The notes: generated by a model not told the origin, from the sequence alone. Numbered from the stretch's first letter, positions 25,504 through 37,060 are shown. The stretch: DNA of 64,000 bases from Nomia melanderi (GCF_051020985.1 NC_135008.1:806001-870000); one strand, 5' to 3'. Translations and numbers: made by a program.

Positions 25504-25932
25504 CGGGACGCGGCGGGGAGGTCGGCGGAGATCGCGCCGGGAGAGACGAGGAGAGAGCGCGGAAGACGGAAAGCAGGTCCAAGCATCGAATATCGTGGCT
25601 CCTCTATTTCTCCGTCTCTCTTCCCTCTTCCCCCATTCGCTCGGATCTCCCGAGAGATCCGAGATGAGAGGGCAGACCGCCTCGGATCCCGCGAGTGGAT
25701 AATTATTAATCGTTATTTTCGCCAATCACGGCCGTTTATCTCGAAGCACGCAACGCCAATTATCTATCGGCCGTGTTCGAGCGGACGAGACAGAGCGGAA
25801 CGCCGAGCGAAAGGGAGACGGGGCGAGCGGAGAGGGCGCGGGATAGACCGATAGAGAAGCGTGAACAGAGTCGGACGCGTGGAACGCGAAACGGCCGAGG
25901 CGGAGAAACCGGAGGAGCCGATCGGAACCCAC

Positions 25933-25938
25933 AGAGAG

Positions 25939-25972
<34 letters not shown>
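25933..25972. repeat. (GA)n microsatellite
   Basis: A near-uninterrupted GA run in the svp intron. Confidence 0.85.
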
Positions 25973-26650
25973 GACGAGCACCACGAGCACGATGCTCCGC
26001 GTACTTTAGACGTGTTCTCCTCTTTTCGATATTCCCTCGTCCGCCGCGAGTTCCACGCAAACTCGAACCAGTCGCATCCTGCTCGAACGAGCCTGCAGAT
26101 ACCGCGATTTTTCCGCTCGCGATCGGCCCTCCTTCTCCCGGCGATCGCGTCGCGTCGCGTCGTCGAGCCTCTCCCTCGGCACGCTCCCGTAAACTAGTCC
26201 CCGTCCCGATCGTTAGTCCCTCCGAGGATTTTTCACGCGCGCCGAAATCGCTCGGAAACGAGGACGAACGCCGCTGGACGGCGGAACGCCCGGCACGTTG
26301 GAAAAATCGACGAGAGAAGGAAATTAGTCGATCGGTATCGGGGCAGGATCGAGCACGACGTCGTTATCTGCTCGCGGCATCCCGCCTCGGTGTGTCAGCT
26401 CGATCGAAACTCTCGGATCGCGCGGGGAGCGAAAGGTTACCGCACGCGGGCCACGACATTTCTATCCCCGACGAGCGACCTTAGCGATTTTCGAGCTCGT
26501 CGGCGGCGCGACGGCGCCGTCGTTAACGCGCGACCACCTTCGCCTCGCCTTCCACGCGATCGCCCTTTAACCGCGATAGAGGAACGCTTGCTGAAAACGC
26601 GCGCGACGCGACCGTTCGGACTCGTGCCACCGAGAGTTGCAATTGATGAT

Positions 26651-26715
26651 TCTTCTCCTTTGTTTCAGGTAAGCCGACTAAATTCCCGAGTATCTTCCGG
26701 TTACCGTAGAATAAC
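26651..26715 (+). promoter_or_regulatory. svp: Candidate recursive-splicing ratchet point with a 47-nt RS-exon
   Basis: A pyrimidine tract (26650-26664) leads into TTTCAG|GTAAGC, with the AG ending at 26668 and the regenerated donor starting at 26669. A second strong donor, GTAAGT, follows at 26716, so 26669-26715 could be recognised as a 47-nt RS-exon. The position is 9.9 kb into the 27 kb svp intron, on the coding strand. If the RS-exon stayed in the mRNA, the frame from ...ACA G would read about 13 codons and stop at TAG, so it would behave as a poison exon or make a receptor without the end of the LBD. The splice role is inferred from motif and context. Confidence 0.5.
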
Positions 26716-27148
26716 GTAAGTCGCATTTCACACGATTCGAGGTCGTCGAGCGTCGCCGAGAGGAGTCACGACGCTCGAGGGACGGCTCCCGTTCCGCGAC
26801 GACAGAATTTTTCGGCGAATAACTCGATAACGCTTTCTCCTCTTTCGGCCCACGCGACGGCGGCGGCGGGGACGGGACTTTTGCCGGGAACAAGGAGACC
26901 GCGGCGAAACTTGTCACTTAGTCGAACACCAAAGAGTCCACCCCTTTCGAGCCGAAAGATCCGAAAGTTACGCGGCGCCGCGCCGTTTGTTCGCCGCGGA
27001 ACGAAGTTTAAAACTCAGCCACCGCGCGAATCCAATCCCGCGGATCGAAGTTTCGCCGGTGCCGCCGGAGCACGGGGACACGGAATCGTGGAAACGCGCG
27101 CGAAAGTCGCGTCCCTCTTATTTTTGTATCCGTAACTACGGGCTAACC

Positions 27149-27537
27149 TGTTTCTGGGCTTCTTTGCCAGTCGTGCGGTCTGATTCTGCTATTAGTTTCT
27201 TAGTCGGATGACGGAGTGCCCTTGTGAAGCTAGATTTACGAGCAGACGTCCGTAAATTGGGGAAAGAGAACAGGCCTTTGCAAAGAAGTATTTAACGCGA
27301 GGGAAAAATAATATAAATTTTACACCCGTAGGTAAAAAAATTAGACAATGTTGCCTATATAAAAGTGTCGCGCGTAAAGCTACGGTGTTTCCCGAAAAAC
27401 ATGAGATCTTTCTGAGATAGACGCTCTCTCAACCAATTTCGAGTGGCCCACGGCAATTCATCTCCACTCGAATAGTTACCCTGTACATTTAGGAATGAAT
27501 AGCTCAAATTCAGCGTGCGATGCGATGCGATCTAACC
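27149..27537 (+). repeat. Dispersed repeat, copy B
   Basis: The partner of copy A, in the same orientation: TGTTTCTGGG at 27149-27158, AGACGTCCGTAAATT at 27244-27258, AGAGAACAGGCCT at 27265-27277, then CCCGAAAA, ATAGTTACCC, GAATGAATA and GCGTGCGAT at the right end. It is shorter than copy A by about 170 bp because of deletions or insertions. It is non-coding. Confidence 0.65.
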
Positions 27538-27549
27538 GAGCCAGACGTG

Positions 27550-27835
27550 TCTCCTCAATTTCGAAGCTCTCTTAACACGTTAAGCGCCGTGTCAGTCATG
27601 ACCGACGCTTCTGAATGACTTGAAAACAGTCGTAGCACGCAAGATAACCGATGTCCACTGAAACTGTTTAACGACGTAGCTACGCTGATGATAGTATCGG
27701 ACAAGGACAGTAACACCGAACAATAAATAATTGTGCCTGCTTTTTTGCAAAAGAACAAAACTGTGGCGTTTGACGCGACAATTTAAAGTGGACCACAGCA
27801 ACCTATTATCACTGCAATAGTTAGTAAATTAAACT
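27550..27835 (+). repeat. Partial third copy (C) of the dispersed repeat, interrupted by an insertion
   Basis: The flanks CAATTTCGAAGCTCTC (left) and AGTGGACCACAGCAACC...CAATAGTTAG (right) resemble the segment of copy B around CAATTTCGAGTGGCCCACGG...GAATAGTTAC. The resemblance is best when the TTAA-bounded stretch 27572-27786 is removed. The match is short, so moderate caution applies. Confidence 0.4.
27572..27786. mobile_element. Candidate 215-bp TTAA-flanked MITE inserted in repeat copy C
   Basis: Bounded by TTAA at 27572-27575 and 27783-27786. The ends are imperfectly inverted (GTTAAGCGCC near the left end, against GTCAAACGCC on the reverse strand of the right end). There is no open frame. 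TTAA target sites are typical of piggyBac-type elements, so this may be a non-autonomous derivative. Confidence 0.4.
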
Positions 27836-28280
27836 TTCGCGAGTTCCCACGATTCCAATCCACTGTGCGTCAACGTCGCCCAAGAAATAGCCACGTATCA
27901 GAAGGGTTGAAAACGCCTCGGCGTCTTTCTGAAACGTACCCGGCGCGTCCGAGCAACGCGATTCCGAGAAAATCCGACGATCGTAAAACTTTTCCGAGCG
28001 ATGCAGCACGCGCGTTGCGCAACTCGCGTTTCACGGCGCGATCGGTTCAAGGTTCATCGGCGTCGCGTCGAGATACCAGCGATCCGCGGCGCGATGTTAT
28101 CGTTTCCGCGAAACGGCGCGTTCCGTTTCCAACGATCGTGATTTTCGTCGTTCCGCGGCGAGAAGCCGGCGTCGGCCATGGTTTCGCCTCTGCGTTCCTT
28201 CTTCGCGATCGATCGCGCCGATTCCGATCGCGCCGATCTATTGTCGAGGCTCGCCAACCTCCGGAAAGAGAGACGCGGAC

Positions 28281-28282
<2 letters not shown>

Positions 28283-28343
<61 letters not shown>
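28283..28343. repeat. (GA)n microsatellite
   Basis: About 30 GA units with a few interruptions in the svp intron. Confidence 0.9.
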
Positions 28344-28347
<4 letters not shown>

Positions 28348-28929
28348 GAGAGCAGGGTACAATGCGGTACGAACGAGATCTCGGGACCGAGATACAATGC
28401 GGAGCGGACGCTTGAATAAATATCGATCATACCGATGCCAAAAGGAAATATTATTTTCATATTCGGCGTGCATCTTGCGTCGCCTTCGGGACGAACAGCT
28501 GCCCGTTACGAGGACAATGCGAGCGCGTAATCCAATAACTCGTAACCCTCGTCCACCGGTCGCCTCTCGCCCCGGCTCCCGGAGCTCCCGCATTTTTCCG
28601 AATCGGAGATCCCGGAAAACGCATCGCCCTCAGAGCCGACGATGACCGCGATGACGCGCCACTTGCTTTCAATCGGCGCGCGCGTCCGCGGCGACGCTCT
28701 GCCCCCTCGGCGAGGATCCCGGGGAAGCCGAGACCCGCGGAAACCGCGCGAACTCGGAATAACGGAATAACAAAATAACGAATCGACCGGGCGAATTGCG
28801 ATACCGGTCGGCGGCAACCGGTTATGGAAAGTCGGGCCGGTCCGCGAGCACCGTGTTTCGTAATAACCAGATATATCAGGGTAAACGAAAGGAGGTGACT
28901 CCTCCTCGAGGATAACTCGCCGATAACGC

Positions 28930-28967
28930 GTCGCCTCGCCTCGCCTCGCCTCGCCTCGCGTCGCGTC
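28930..28967. repeat. (CGCCT)n pentanucleotide array
   Basis: Seven to eight CGCCT/CGCGT units, the same motif class as at 12317-12393. Confidence 0.8.
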
Positions 28968-30813
28968 CCTCGATAGCTCGAAGGGTGCGCGCTCGCGTCG
29001 AGTAACCTGTGCTCGTAACGGGCATTCCGACGGGCGAGCACGGCAAATCGGATGATCCGTCGCGACAATAGGTCGGGAGGTTAAGCGTGTTTGCTCTTCT
29101 CTCGAGGAAGCGTTCGCGCGACAATGGAGCCTGCGAGAGCACTTTTCGAGGTTCGCTCGGGTCGCTTTCAGAAGAAAGGAAGAAAGGAACGAAAAAAGGA
29201 GATGACGGGAAGACGGACGGACGGAGAGGGAAGAGCAGGGTGGCCGCCTGGTTTGTCAGCCGCTTAGCTACCCCTGTCGCGGTCGTCGCTGTCGTGGTCG
29301 CTGTCTTAGTCGTCGCCGTCGTCGTCGTTCGGGGCCTCGTCGACGGACCGGAAAAGGAGCTGCGAGCCGCTCCTTGTAGCCACCCCCGTTGTTCAGCCGT
29401 TGTTTGGCCGTTGTTTGCCTCGTTCCCCGGCACGAGGCCCGCCACCGGGCCGAGCGCACGCCCGGATCGGCCACAATGAGCCCAATTAACCGACGAGTGT
29501 GCACACAATCGACAACAAACCGCTCGCCTCGGCCCGGGCCACGACGGATCCCGTCCGATCGGGAACGATCTTTATCCGGAGTAGAAGATCTCGCGAGACG
29601 AAAGGTTGCGGCGCAGCCGGTCGGCCGAGAAAAGGTCACCAGCTGCTTCGCTCCGGTCCCGGAGCGTAGCGCGCGCGTCGAATCGCGCGATTCGATCTGC
29701 GGAATTCGATGGATATTCGATGGATATTCACGGGGGTTCCTTAAAGTGGACAGCTATCTCCGATTCGATCCGCTCCGCGACACTCCCGCGATTCCCGTTT
29801 CTCGAGGAAACCTCGCGCCTCCGCCCTCTCGCGTCCGCCGCAACGGCTGCGCGCATCGACGCGTCGAAGATCGTCCGGCGATATCGGCGTCTCTTCTCGG
29901 AACCGATCGTCGCGCGGGAGACGTTCGGAAAGGGTTCGTCGAGAAGCTTCCAGCGAGCGATCCGCGACTCGCGCTCGATCGACTTCGCGCATGGAGCCGC
30001 GCGACATAATGGTTTTGTCGAATCGGAACGGTGTTGTGTCTGCTCGGGAGTAGGCAGCATAAAGGGAAAATGCAGCGGCTCGGTCGAACGATTTCGGTGA
30101 ACGGGACGCGCGGCGCGCAGCTGGCAGAAATCGACACGCCTACGGGGACTCCGCTTTAAAGAGGAAAACAGCGTAGAATGGGTATTCGGCCGAACACTCG
30201 AGAGGTCGTTATCTCTTTGAGAATACGCGGAAAGTGGACGATTCGAGCAAAACACGGGGCATTCTCCGTGGCGCGTTCAAAGGCTCCTCCCCGAGCGAAA
30301 AATGCCGATGCCTCCGATGTTGTGGCATTACGTGCCTGTCAATGTACAAATCACAGCCCATTTACTCCATTCAGGGCTGCGCTCGTTTAACGACGCCACG
30401 GACGCGAGAGCTCGGCCATAAATTTTCACGCGGATACCTCTCTCGCGCTACCCTCGACCGGTTCGCTCTCTCGACGGGGGTCGACGAGTCGCGACGGTCG
30501 CCGACGGTGTCGTCGGGAAACGCGCGCGGGCCTCCGTCGCACGCCGGAAGATCGCCGGACGATTTTCCGGCCGGACCGGCCTTCGTTTCGCTCTTTTCTC
30601 GCCCGCCCGGCCCGGTTATCGGTGATTCCGCGTCGCGTCGCGTCCGGGACCCGCCGCGGAACCTTTGTCAGCCGGCCGTATCGGTCCGCGCGATCCGATA
30701 GCGCGCGTCGAGACGATAATCAACGCGGCAAGTGGCAACTGCGCAAAATTAATTTCGATTCCATGGAAATTGAATTACGTTTTTCCCACCGCGATCGATG
30801 GAATTCCGCTTAA

Positions 30814-31491
30814 GGGCCTCTGCACACAGCGAAGCCCGCCGCGGTCGGCTCGCTGTTCTGTCTTTTTTGCTCGAACGTCGAGCGACATTCGATATACATT
30901 CGAATGTTAACGAACACGTTGACTTAAACGTTGTAACCCGTTGCTCGTGAATGTACGAGCAAATGACTGTAACGTAAAGTGAACGTGTAGAATCGTCGAA
31001 CTCCCCAAGAATCGACTAATTATCAAAAGAAAATTGCCCCTCTCGTGCACCGCCGATTCCAAAGCGAGCGTCAACGTGTTGGAATTGCAATTGCAAACGT
31101 GTCGCACGTTTCCAATAATGTTTAGTCGATTCAACGGCGAAGCTACGCTCGCGAACGTTACAAAAGTGACGCGAGAATCAAGTATTCGTACACTCACTTC
31201 CGCTTGAAACACACAGTAGCTCGGAATGAATATTTGGCCGTGTGTTCTTTTGATTCCATAATCATTTGCAAACGTACGGAATTAATTAAATCATTCGTTA
31301 CTGTACGTTCTGTACGTCACACGCGCGTCACCGAGTTCCGTCCAGAAAACAGCCGTTCGGCCGCGCCGGCCGATTTCGCCCGAAATTACCCATATTTCTT
31401 TCCTGTTCGATACCGTACGCGGCGCGCAACGTGGAATTCGCCGTGCGTGTGCGGCACGCGAATCGGCGGCGTCGCCGGTGTGCACAGGCCC
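30814..31491. mobile_element. Candidate 678-bp MITE with GGGCCT.TGCACAC inverted ends
   Basis: The left end GGGCCTCTGCACAC (30814-30827) and right end GTGTGCACAGGCCC (31478-31491) are inverted with one mismatch in 14. The left flank is TTAA and the right flank TAAA, so a 4-bp target duplication with one change is possible. The middle is AT-richer than the host intron and has no coding frame. A related right terminus occurs at 705-836. Confidence 0.6.
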
Positions 31492-32164
31492 TAAAGGTGC
31501 CCGCGCGAGCCGCGATCGCGCGTAATTCCGTGGGCTCGACTCGCATCGAAAATGGAATCGCGGCGGACAATGGGATCCAATCTGGAGCACGGTCGGCGCC
31601 GGGAAAAGCAAACAAAATATTATTCGAGGGAAATCGTTCGCGACGTCGAACGGCAAGTCGCCGCGGAGCGTGTCGCGAGCGCGTCGATCGCGACGCGAGC
31701 CGAGGCCGGTAGATCGGTCGTGCGAAGACCGGTTACTTTGTTCCATTTAAATGCACCGATATAAATCAGCCGGCGAGCTGCCCTTTCCGTGTGTGAGTGA
31801 TTTACACGATAAGGCGGCTGTCGGATAAATTAGTAAGGTGGAGTGCCGAGGGGACATTGTAAACGCCGGTGAGCGGCACTCGCGCGAAAGAACGAGGTTC
31901 CTGCGACTCCGAGCCGACGACTCCTTTAGTTTCGAGAAACGCCTCGGGGACACTATTCCCGAATAGGACGAATCGGATCAGCGGGGATTTATCAGCGGAA
32001 TTCGGGGGGCGAATCGTGTGTTACTCGTTTTTTAGTGTCTCGCTCCTGGAACGAACGCTTCCAAGAGAAACTGTATTTACCTGGAGCGCTTCGATGCAAT
32101 TTGCGAGATTGTTCTGCGGTTTTCCGTTGGTGGATGCACGCATACACTCGAAACGCTCTGCTGT

Positions 32165-32675
32165 TTAACCCTTTATCAACGAACATCGACATTTCAGAGA
32201 GATTTTCATGTTTGGAACATTATGTGGCGAACGAATGATCTAATTACTCAAACAGCACGTGGTTTCCTTATTTTTATTATTTATGCGATCGATATAGAAT
32301 TTAGCTTCATCTGTTAAAACCCTTGGCAGTCCTATGTCGTGTCAGACATTCTATTCTATTGCAACCTCTACCTGGTTTAACAATTTTTTCTATAGTTATT
32401 TGTAGTATCACAGTTGTACCATTTAAAGGTAACATTTCAAATACGACCACCTAAAAAGAACTATAACTACAACCTCCTTCGTTACCTTCAATTGAACTCA
32501 TTCCGTGAATTCGGTTAGAAACTGTTTCGTAAAACCAAGAACCGCATTCGATGAATTGCAAATAATCCCACTTCGAGACTCACTAAACAACAAAATAAAA
32601 GATAAACAGACTAAAAGGCAATCCGTTGCTAAGTGAAAAGTGGGAGATCTCCCCATTCGGTTGGCTAAGTGTTAA
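32165..32675. mobile_element. Candidate 511-bp piggyBac-type MITE
   Basis: TTAA at 32165-32168 and 32672-32675 brackets a strongly AT-rich block. The first bases (TTAACCCTTTATCAACGAA) and the reverse complement of the last bases (TTAACACTTAGCCAACCGAA) match at most positions over about 19 bp. There is no transposase frame, so it is non-autonomous. The superfamily is inferred from the TTAA target. Confidence 0.55.
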
Positions 32676-33019
32676 CAACGAGCTCACGAAAAAGAATTTC
32701 CACTTTCACCGGTTTCTCTGTCGAATCTCGATTCCGATTCCTTTCGTTCCTCGAGTCTCAGAGACACGTTGCGCGAGTGGTTTCCCGTCGAAAACGTAAC
32801 CCTCTCGTCCTTATCGTCCTCCGCTCCAGTGGCGTTCCTCCGAGCCAGATTTCCACGTAACGCCGTTCGGATCGCGGCTCGCCGGCAGGATCGGTTCCCG
32901 CGAGGCGATCGCGAGATAATCGTGCGAGGGACCGAATAAGAACCGGCGATGGAGAAGCGACTCGGCGAGCGGGTCGGGGGGAGGAGAGAGGGACAACAGG
33001 GTCCTGGACCCCCCAGCGT

Positions 33020-33165
33020 TCAATGAGAGACATTTCTCATCATTTTCCATTCAGACCGTCTGAGTTATAAGCCCGGTACGTCTTCCATCCCCGTACAATC
33101 GTTCGATTTATTATAACCGCGAGAAGCCTAATGAATTTAATTTCATATTTCACGGCCGGTAAGTA
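33020..33165. promoter_or_regulatory. AT-rich low-CpG block with Hox-like sites
   Basis: It contains TTTATTATAACC, CCTAATGAATTTAATTTCA and ATCATTTTCC within GC-rich intron. A GTAAGT follows at 33160-33165 but is not preceded by AG. Candidate enhancer only. Confidence 0.3.
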
Positions 33166-33406
33166 GTCGGCCACGACGCCGCGCGCCGTACGCTGCGCGC
33201 CGTCCAGCCGCCGCGTTTACCCGCCGATTTAGGTGTCCCGCCCCCGCCCCCGCGGCGGTAACTCCAACCCTCGCAGCCCTCCCGCGCTCTTGTGCTCGGG
33301 TCCTAACTCGAGTCCCGGAGAAAGGAGACGCGGCAAAAAGGGAGGCTGTTCCTTTCCCGCGCGATTCACGAGCCATATGGAATCGAGGTCGTATCTCAGC
33401 CTCCTC

Positions 33407-33453
33407 GAGGAGGAGGAGGAGGAGGAGGAGGAGGAGGAAGAGGAGGAAGAGGA
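33407..33453. repeat. (GAG)n microsatellite
   Basis: GAG/GAA units over about 47 bp, giving poly-Glu and poly-Ser pseudo-frames. Confidence 0.9.
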
Positions 33454-33616
33454 ACCGAACCGGCCGCCAAACGCTCCTCGCTCGGAGTCACCTTTAGGGC
33501 CACCGGAGATCGCGGGGATACGGCCGTTTTCGGGAGGAAACTTGAAAAGTATCGACACACGCGAATGTTTAACCAACTGTGGAATTTAGTTGGGAAAACC
33601 TCCCGTTATAAATAAA

Positions 33617-33907
33617 ATGAAAAAATGGAGCGTGTACTCGCATGCAGAACGAATGCGCGTAGAGCATATTTTAATGAAAGATCAAAGCGAAAAGGAGAGG
33701 TACATGTTTATGCGAGAAAATAGAGAATTCATCGCTGAGAGTATTAGCATCGTGTCAAACACAGTTAACTGGTTAACGCGAAAGTTGTTGAGTATAGAGC
33801 TGGACACGTGGTTATATTTTCTTTACATCGCGGGGGATTATGAAGTTTTCTCAGTGACAATGGATAGCGTTTCGATTCGGATGTTTGTAGGAAGTTTGTG
33901 TGTTTGA
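33617..33907 (+). CDS. Orphan small open frame of 96 residues in the svp intron, not recognised
   Basis: ATG at 33617, stop at 33905-33907, reading MKKWSVYSHAERMRVEHILM at the start. Unlike almost all chance frames in this window it lies in AT-rich sequence. It has a balanced residue make-up (charged N-terminal half, then aromatic and hydrophobic C-terminal half) and few Arg/Ser runs. I recognise no family, see no signal peptide and see no splice sites tying it to svp. It could be a nested gene exon, a transposon remnant or chance. Confidence 0.2.
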   Translation: MKKWSVYSHAERMRVEHILMKDQSEKERYMFMRENREFIAESISIVSNTVNWLTRKLLSIELDTWLYFLYIAGDYEVFSVTMDSVSIRMFVGSLCV

Positions 33908-36719
33908 ACGTTGGCAATCTTCAATTCTCGTTATCCGAATGATTAAATTTCGTCCATAGGCAGGCGCTCAATATTTCTGCCGTCCGAGTTTTTCCTTTCC
34001 CGAACACTTCGAAGCTACGATAATGCGTCTCTCGCAGATGTTCCCCTTAAACGCGCGGTTCCATCGCGGCAATCCGTAACAATCCAAGTAAATCCGCGAG
34101 ATCCTCAGCCGAACAGCGATCGCGATCGTGCAAACCGACTTTCGCGTTCCGCGCGGCTGAGCGATTGCGAGTCGAGTATCGGTACGAGTTTCCGATGCAA
34201 CCAATAAACTTCGACCGCGCAGCTAAGGTACGTCTCGAACTCGCTCGGACCAAAGAGAGCTCGCGGGATATCTTAGATTTCCCGTTACGCGGCGCGAACG
34301 GTCTCCCCTTTCGGCGGTCGCGCGAAAAAACTCGCATCTTTCCGCAGCACCCTCACTCGTAACTCTTCCCCGCGACTACCCCCGCGATAATAACGGCGAC
34401 TCTCGGCCCGCCGCGATATCCTCTCTCTCTCCAGCGGAACGATTCGCGGTAGTTAACTTATTAAATTTATCTTCCCGCGGCGAGCGAAAAATCCCGGTGA
34501 TTTATTATTTTTTGCTGCTTAACGACGCGACCACGGAATATGGCTCGGAGTTGTCTCCCCCGTTTCCAGCGGCGCTCCTCTTCCGTTCGAAGCGGCTGCC
34601 TCGAGTCGCGTCTTCCAGGCTTTTTTCCGGGAACGCGCGCGGGCCATCGCGCAGATCGTCGCGATAAATTGTCTCGCTCGTGATTCCCGGGGTAGCGAAC
34701 GATCGCGTCCCGGTTCGCCGTAGGTCTCTCTCGGTTATGTCTAGCAGCCGGCACGCAACGCTCGCGCGTTCGTCGTGGAAGCACGCGGTTTCGTTCTCGA
34801 CTCGTTCGTTGTCCGACTGGAACGCTGTAGATAACCGAGATATCGGTTAGGTCCTGGTCACGTTGGGTCATGGTTCAGTTGGATCGCGACTGGGTCCAGC
34901 GGCCTAAACGCAACTGTCGGGGAGGAACGCGGTTTCGCTTTCGAGCGACTCGTTCGGCCTCCGATTCGACGAGTCCCGGAGATAACCGCGATATTGGGGG
35001 GCGACCGCTGCGAAATCGCGCGCTCGCTCGCTCGCTCGCGCGGCCGCGCCTCGTTACGGATCGGTAGCGGTAGCTGGCGTGCCTGGCGATGCAACAGCGA
35101 CACGGTTCGCTTCGCGTACGCTAGCCTCTCGCGAACGGAACCGGGCGGAGAAAGAGGAGGAATCTCGGAGGAAGAGGTTCTTCTTGTTCTTCCGTCTGTT
35201 CCCAGCCTCCTCTCTCCGGCAGGAGTCGGCGAGGCACCGTCTCTCGAGGCGGAAGAGCGAGCCGCAGGCCAACCTACGACGCTCCGAGAACCGGGCAGGG
35301 CCGTGTCAAGCCGGGCCAGGCTGGACCTGGCCGCGGCCGACCGGCTGGGCGAGCACGTTTCGCACAGCCATGCATAGTAGGCAGACCGATGCACGCGCGA
35401 CTTATACAACCGAGAATTCTCTCGAATATATCCGGAGAGAAACGGAGACGGAGCGAGAGAGGGCACGGGGCAGGGGGCGAGGAAGGGAGAGAGAGAGAGG
35501 GAGGGAGAGGGCTTCTCGTTCTCGCGCACGAACCTTGACGCTAATGGCATGCATTACCGCTAATAATAGTTAGAGTAGGACAGAAAGGCCGGGGAAAAGG
35601 AGAGCTATAGAATCGGAGATAAACGTGAACGAGTGGATGGAACGAGAAGAAACGGAGGAAAGGGAAGAAAGAGAAGAAAGGGAAGGAGGAGAGGCGAAGA
35701 TGCATCGAGCGGCCGAGCCGTCGGAAAAATTGACGCGTAATTACGCTCGACTCGATAGGAGAGCGACCGTTCGGACTCGTCTCCTTCTCTCCGGACGCGA
35801 CTCACCCTCGTCCGTCGCGTATCGTTCGGGTTTCGCGCATTCGGAATTCCCTGTGATGCGAGAATTCCGGCCGGCCGATGCGCGCGGCGAGAAGAATTCC
35901 GGGGAACCGAGGTTTCGCGTAAACAGCCTGCCGATAATCCGTATCGTCGGGTACCGGCTCGCTGAGTCTCTCTCTCTCCGTTCCTCGCTGCTTCTCGCCG
36001 TGTCTCGGCGAGATAACGCTGCTCGCGCGGAACGCGTATGCCACGCGATAATCGAGATTACTTTGAAAGTTCCTCGAGCGGGAGAGACGCGAGGGAGAAA
36101 GAGAACGCCGAAAGAAAGGAGCGCTGCAGTGGTACCCATTGCCAATACCGTTACCATTACCGTGTGCAGCGCGGAATATCGCCGCGTCGATGACCCTTGG
36201 CGTTCCAGGACGTTCCTGGACGCCGGCCGAGGAGCAGCGCGAAGGCGATTTCGGACCGCGGCACGCGAGCTGTTGCTTTTCGCGGATTCCCCGCGCGTCG
36301 CGAGAGAGGAGGAAAACGCCGAGGAACGACGGGGGAAACGGAAAGCAACGGGACGCGGATTTACTCGCGTTATCTCCGTCGATTCGCCGCGAGGAAGCAT
36401 GGCGCGTATCGGCCGCGGAAGACTATCACAGGTGACGCGAAACAGATGGCGGCCGGGGAAGAAGGTCGAGGAAGCCAGCGGTCGAAAGATGCACGCTCAT
36501 TCCCGCTAACTAGCCCCGGCGCGGACATCGCTCAACCGCGCCGTCCCGGAAACCGCGTTACTCGCCGCAGAAGCGACGTCGTCGCTTTGCCGGCTTTTAA
36601 AGGAGACCGCCGAAAATCCGCGGAAAGCACTCGGATCCGGCATTATTTATTTGTTCGTCGGTCGTTATTATCTCGGCCCGTAAAACCACGGAACGAGCAA
36701 AGTGGCGAGGGAGCGGAGG

Positions 36720-37060
36720 GTGTATCGGAGCACGGGTCGACATCCCTTATGCCGCTAGGTTGCGACCCCTGCTGTTGCGGCTGCTGCCGTTTCCTGGGGG
36801 AGCCGCGACCCCTCGTACTTGGAAAATAATTCTATTAGGTTATATCGCGGTCTGCGCGAATGACGCGCGCACACGCTCCGCTCGAGGGTGGTCAGGGTGT
36901 CTGCGGTTTGTTACGAGTAACCAGGCCCGTTTCTCTCTCTCCATCTCTCCGTCTTTCTACGCGGAACGAATCCGCCTCGGGCGGCGCGCCGCTTCCTCCT
37001 AGATTGCCGGCGAATTTTATTAAGCCCCTAATTACGTCCAATCTATCGCGTTACTACCCG
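36720..37060. promoter_or_regulatory. Candidate enhancer block with a 12-bp palindrome and homeodomain sites
   Basis: It contains CTGCGGTTTG (Runx-like), the perfect palindrome GTTACGAGTAAC (36910-36921), TTTTATTAAG and CCCTAATTACG. CpG is lower than in the flanks between about 36770 and 36840. The function is inferred. Confidence 0.3.

Noticed and set aside
24437..25582. 381-codon open frame on -
   Set aside because: Built over the 11-bp tandem repeat (25425-25503), the CCGCAA hexamer run and GC-rich sequence; no family signature.
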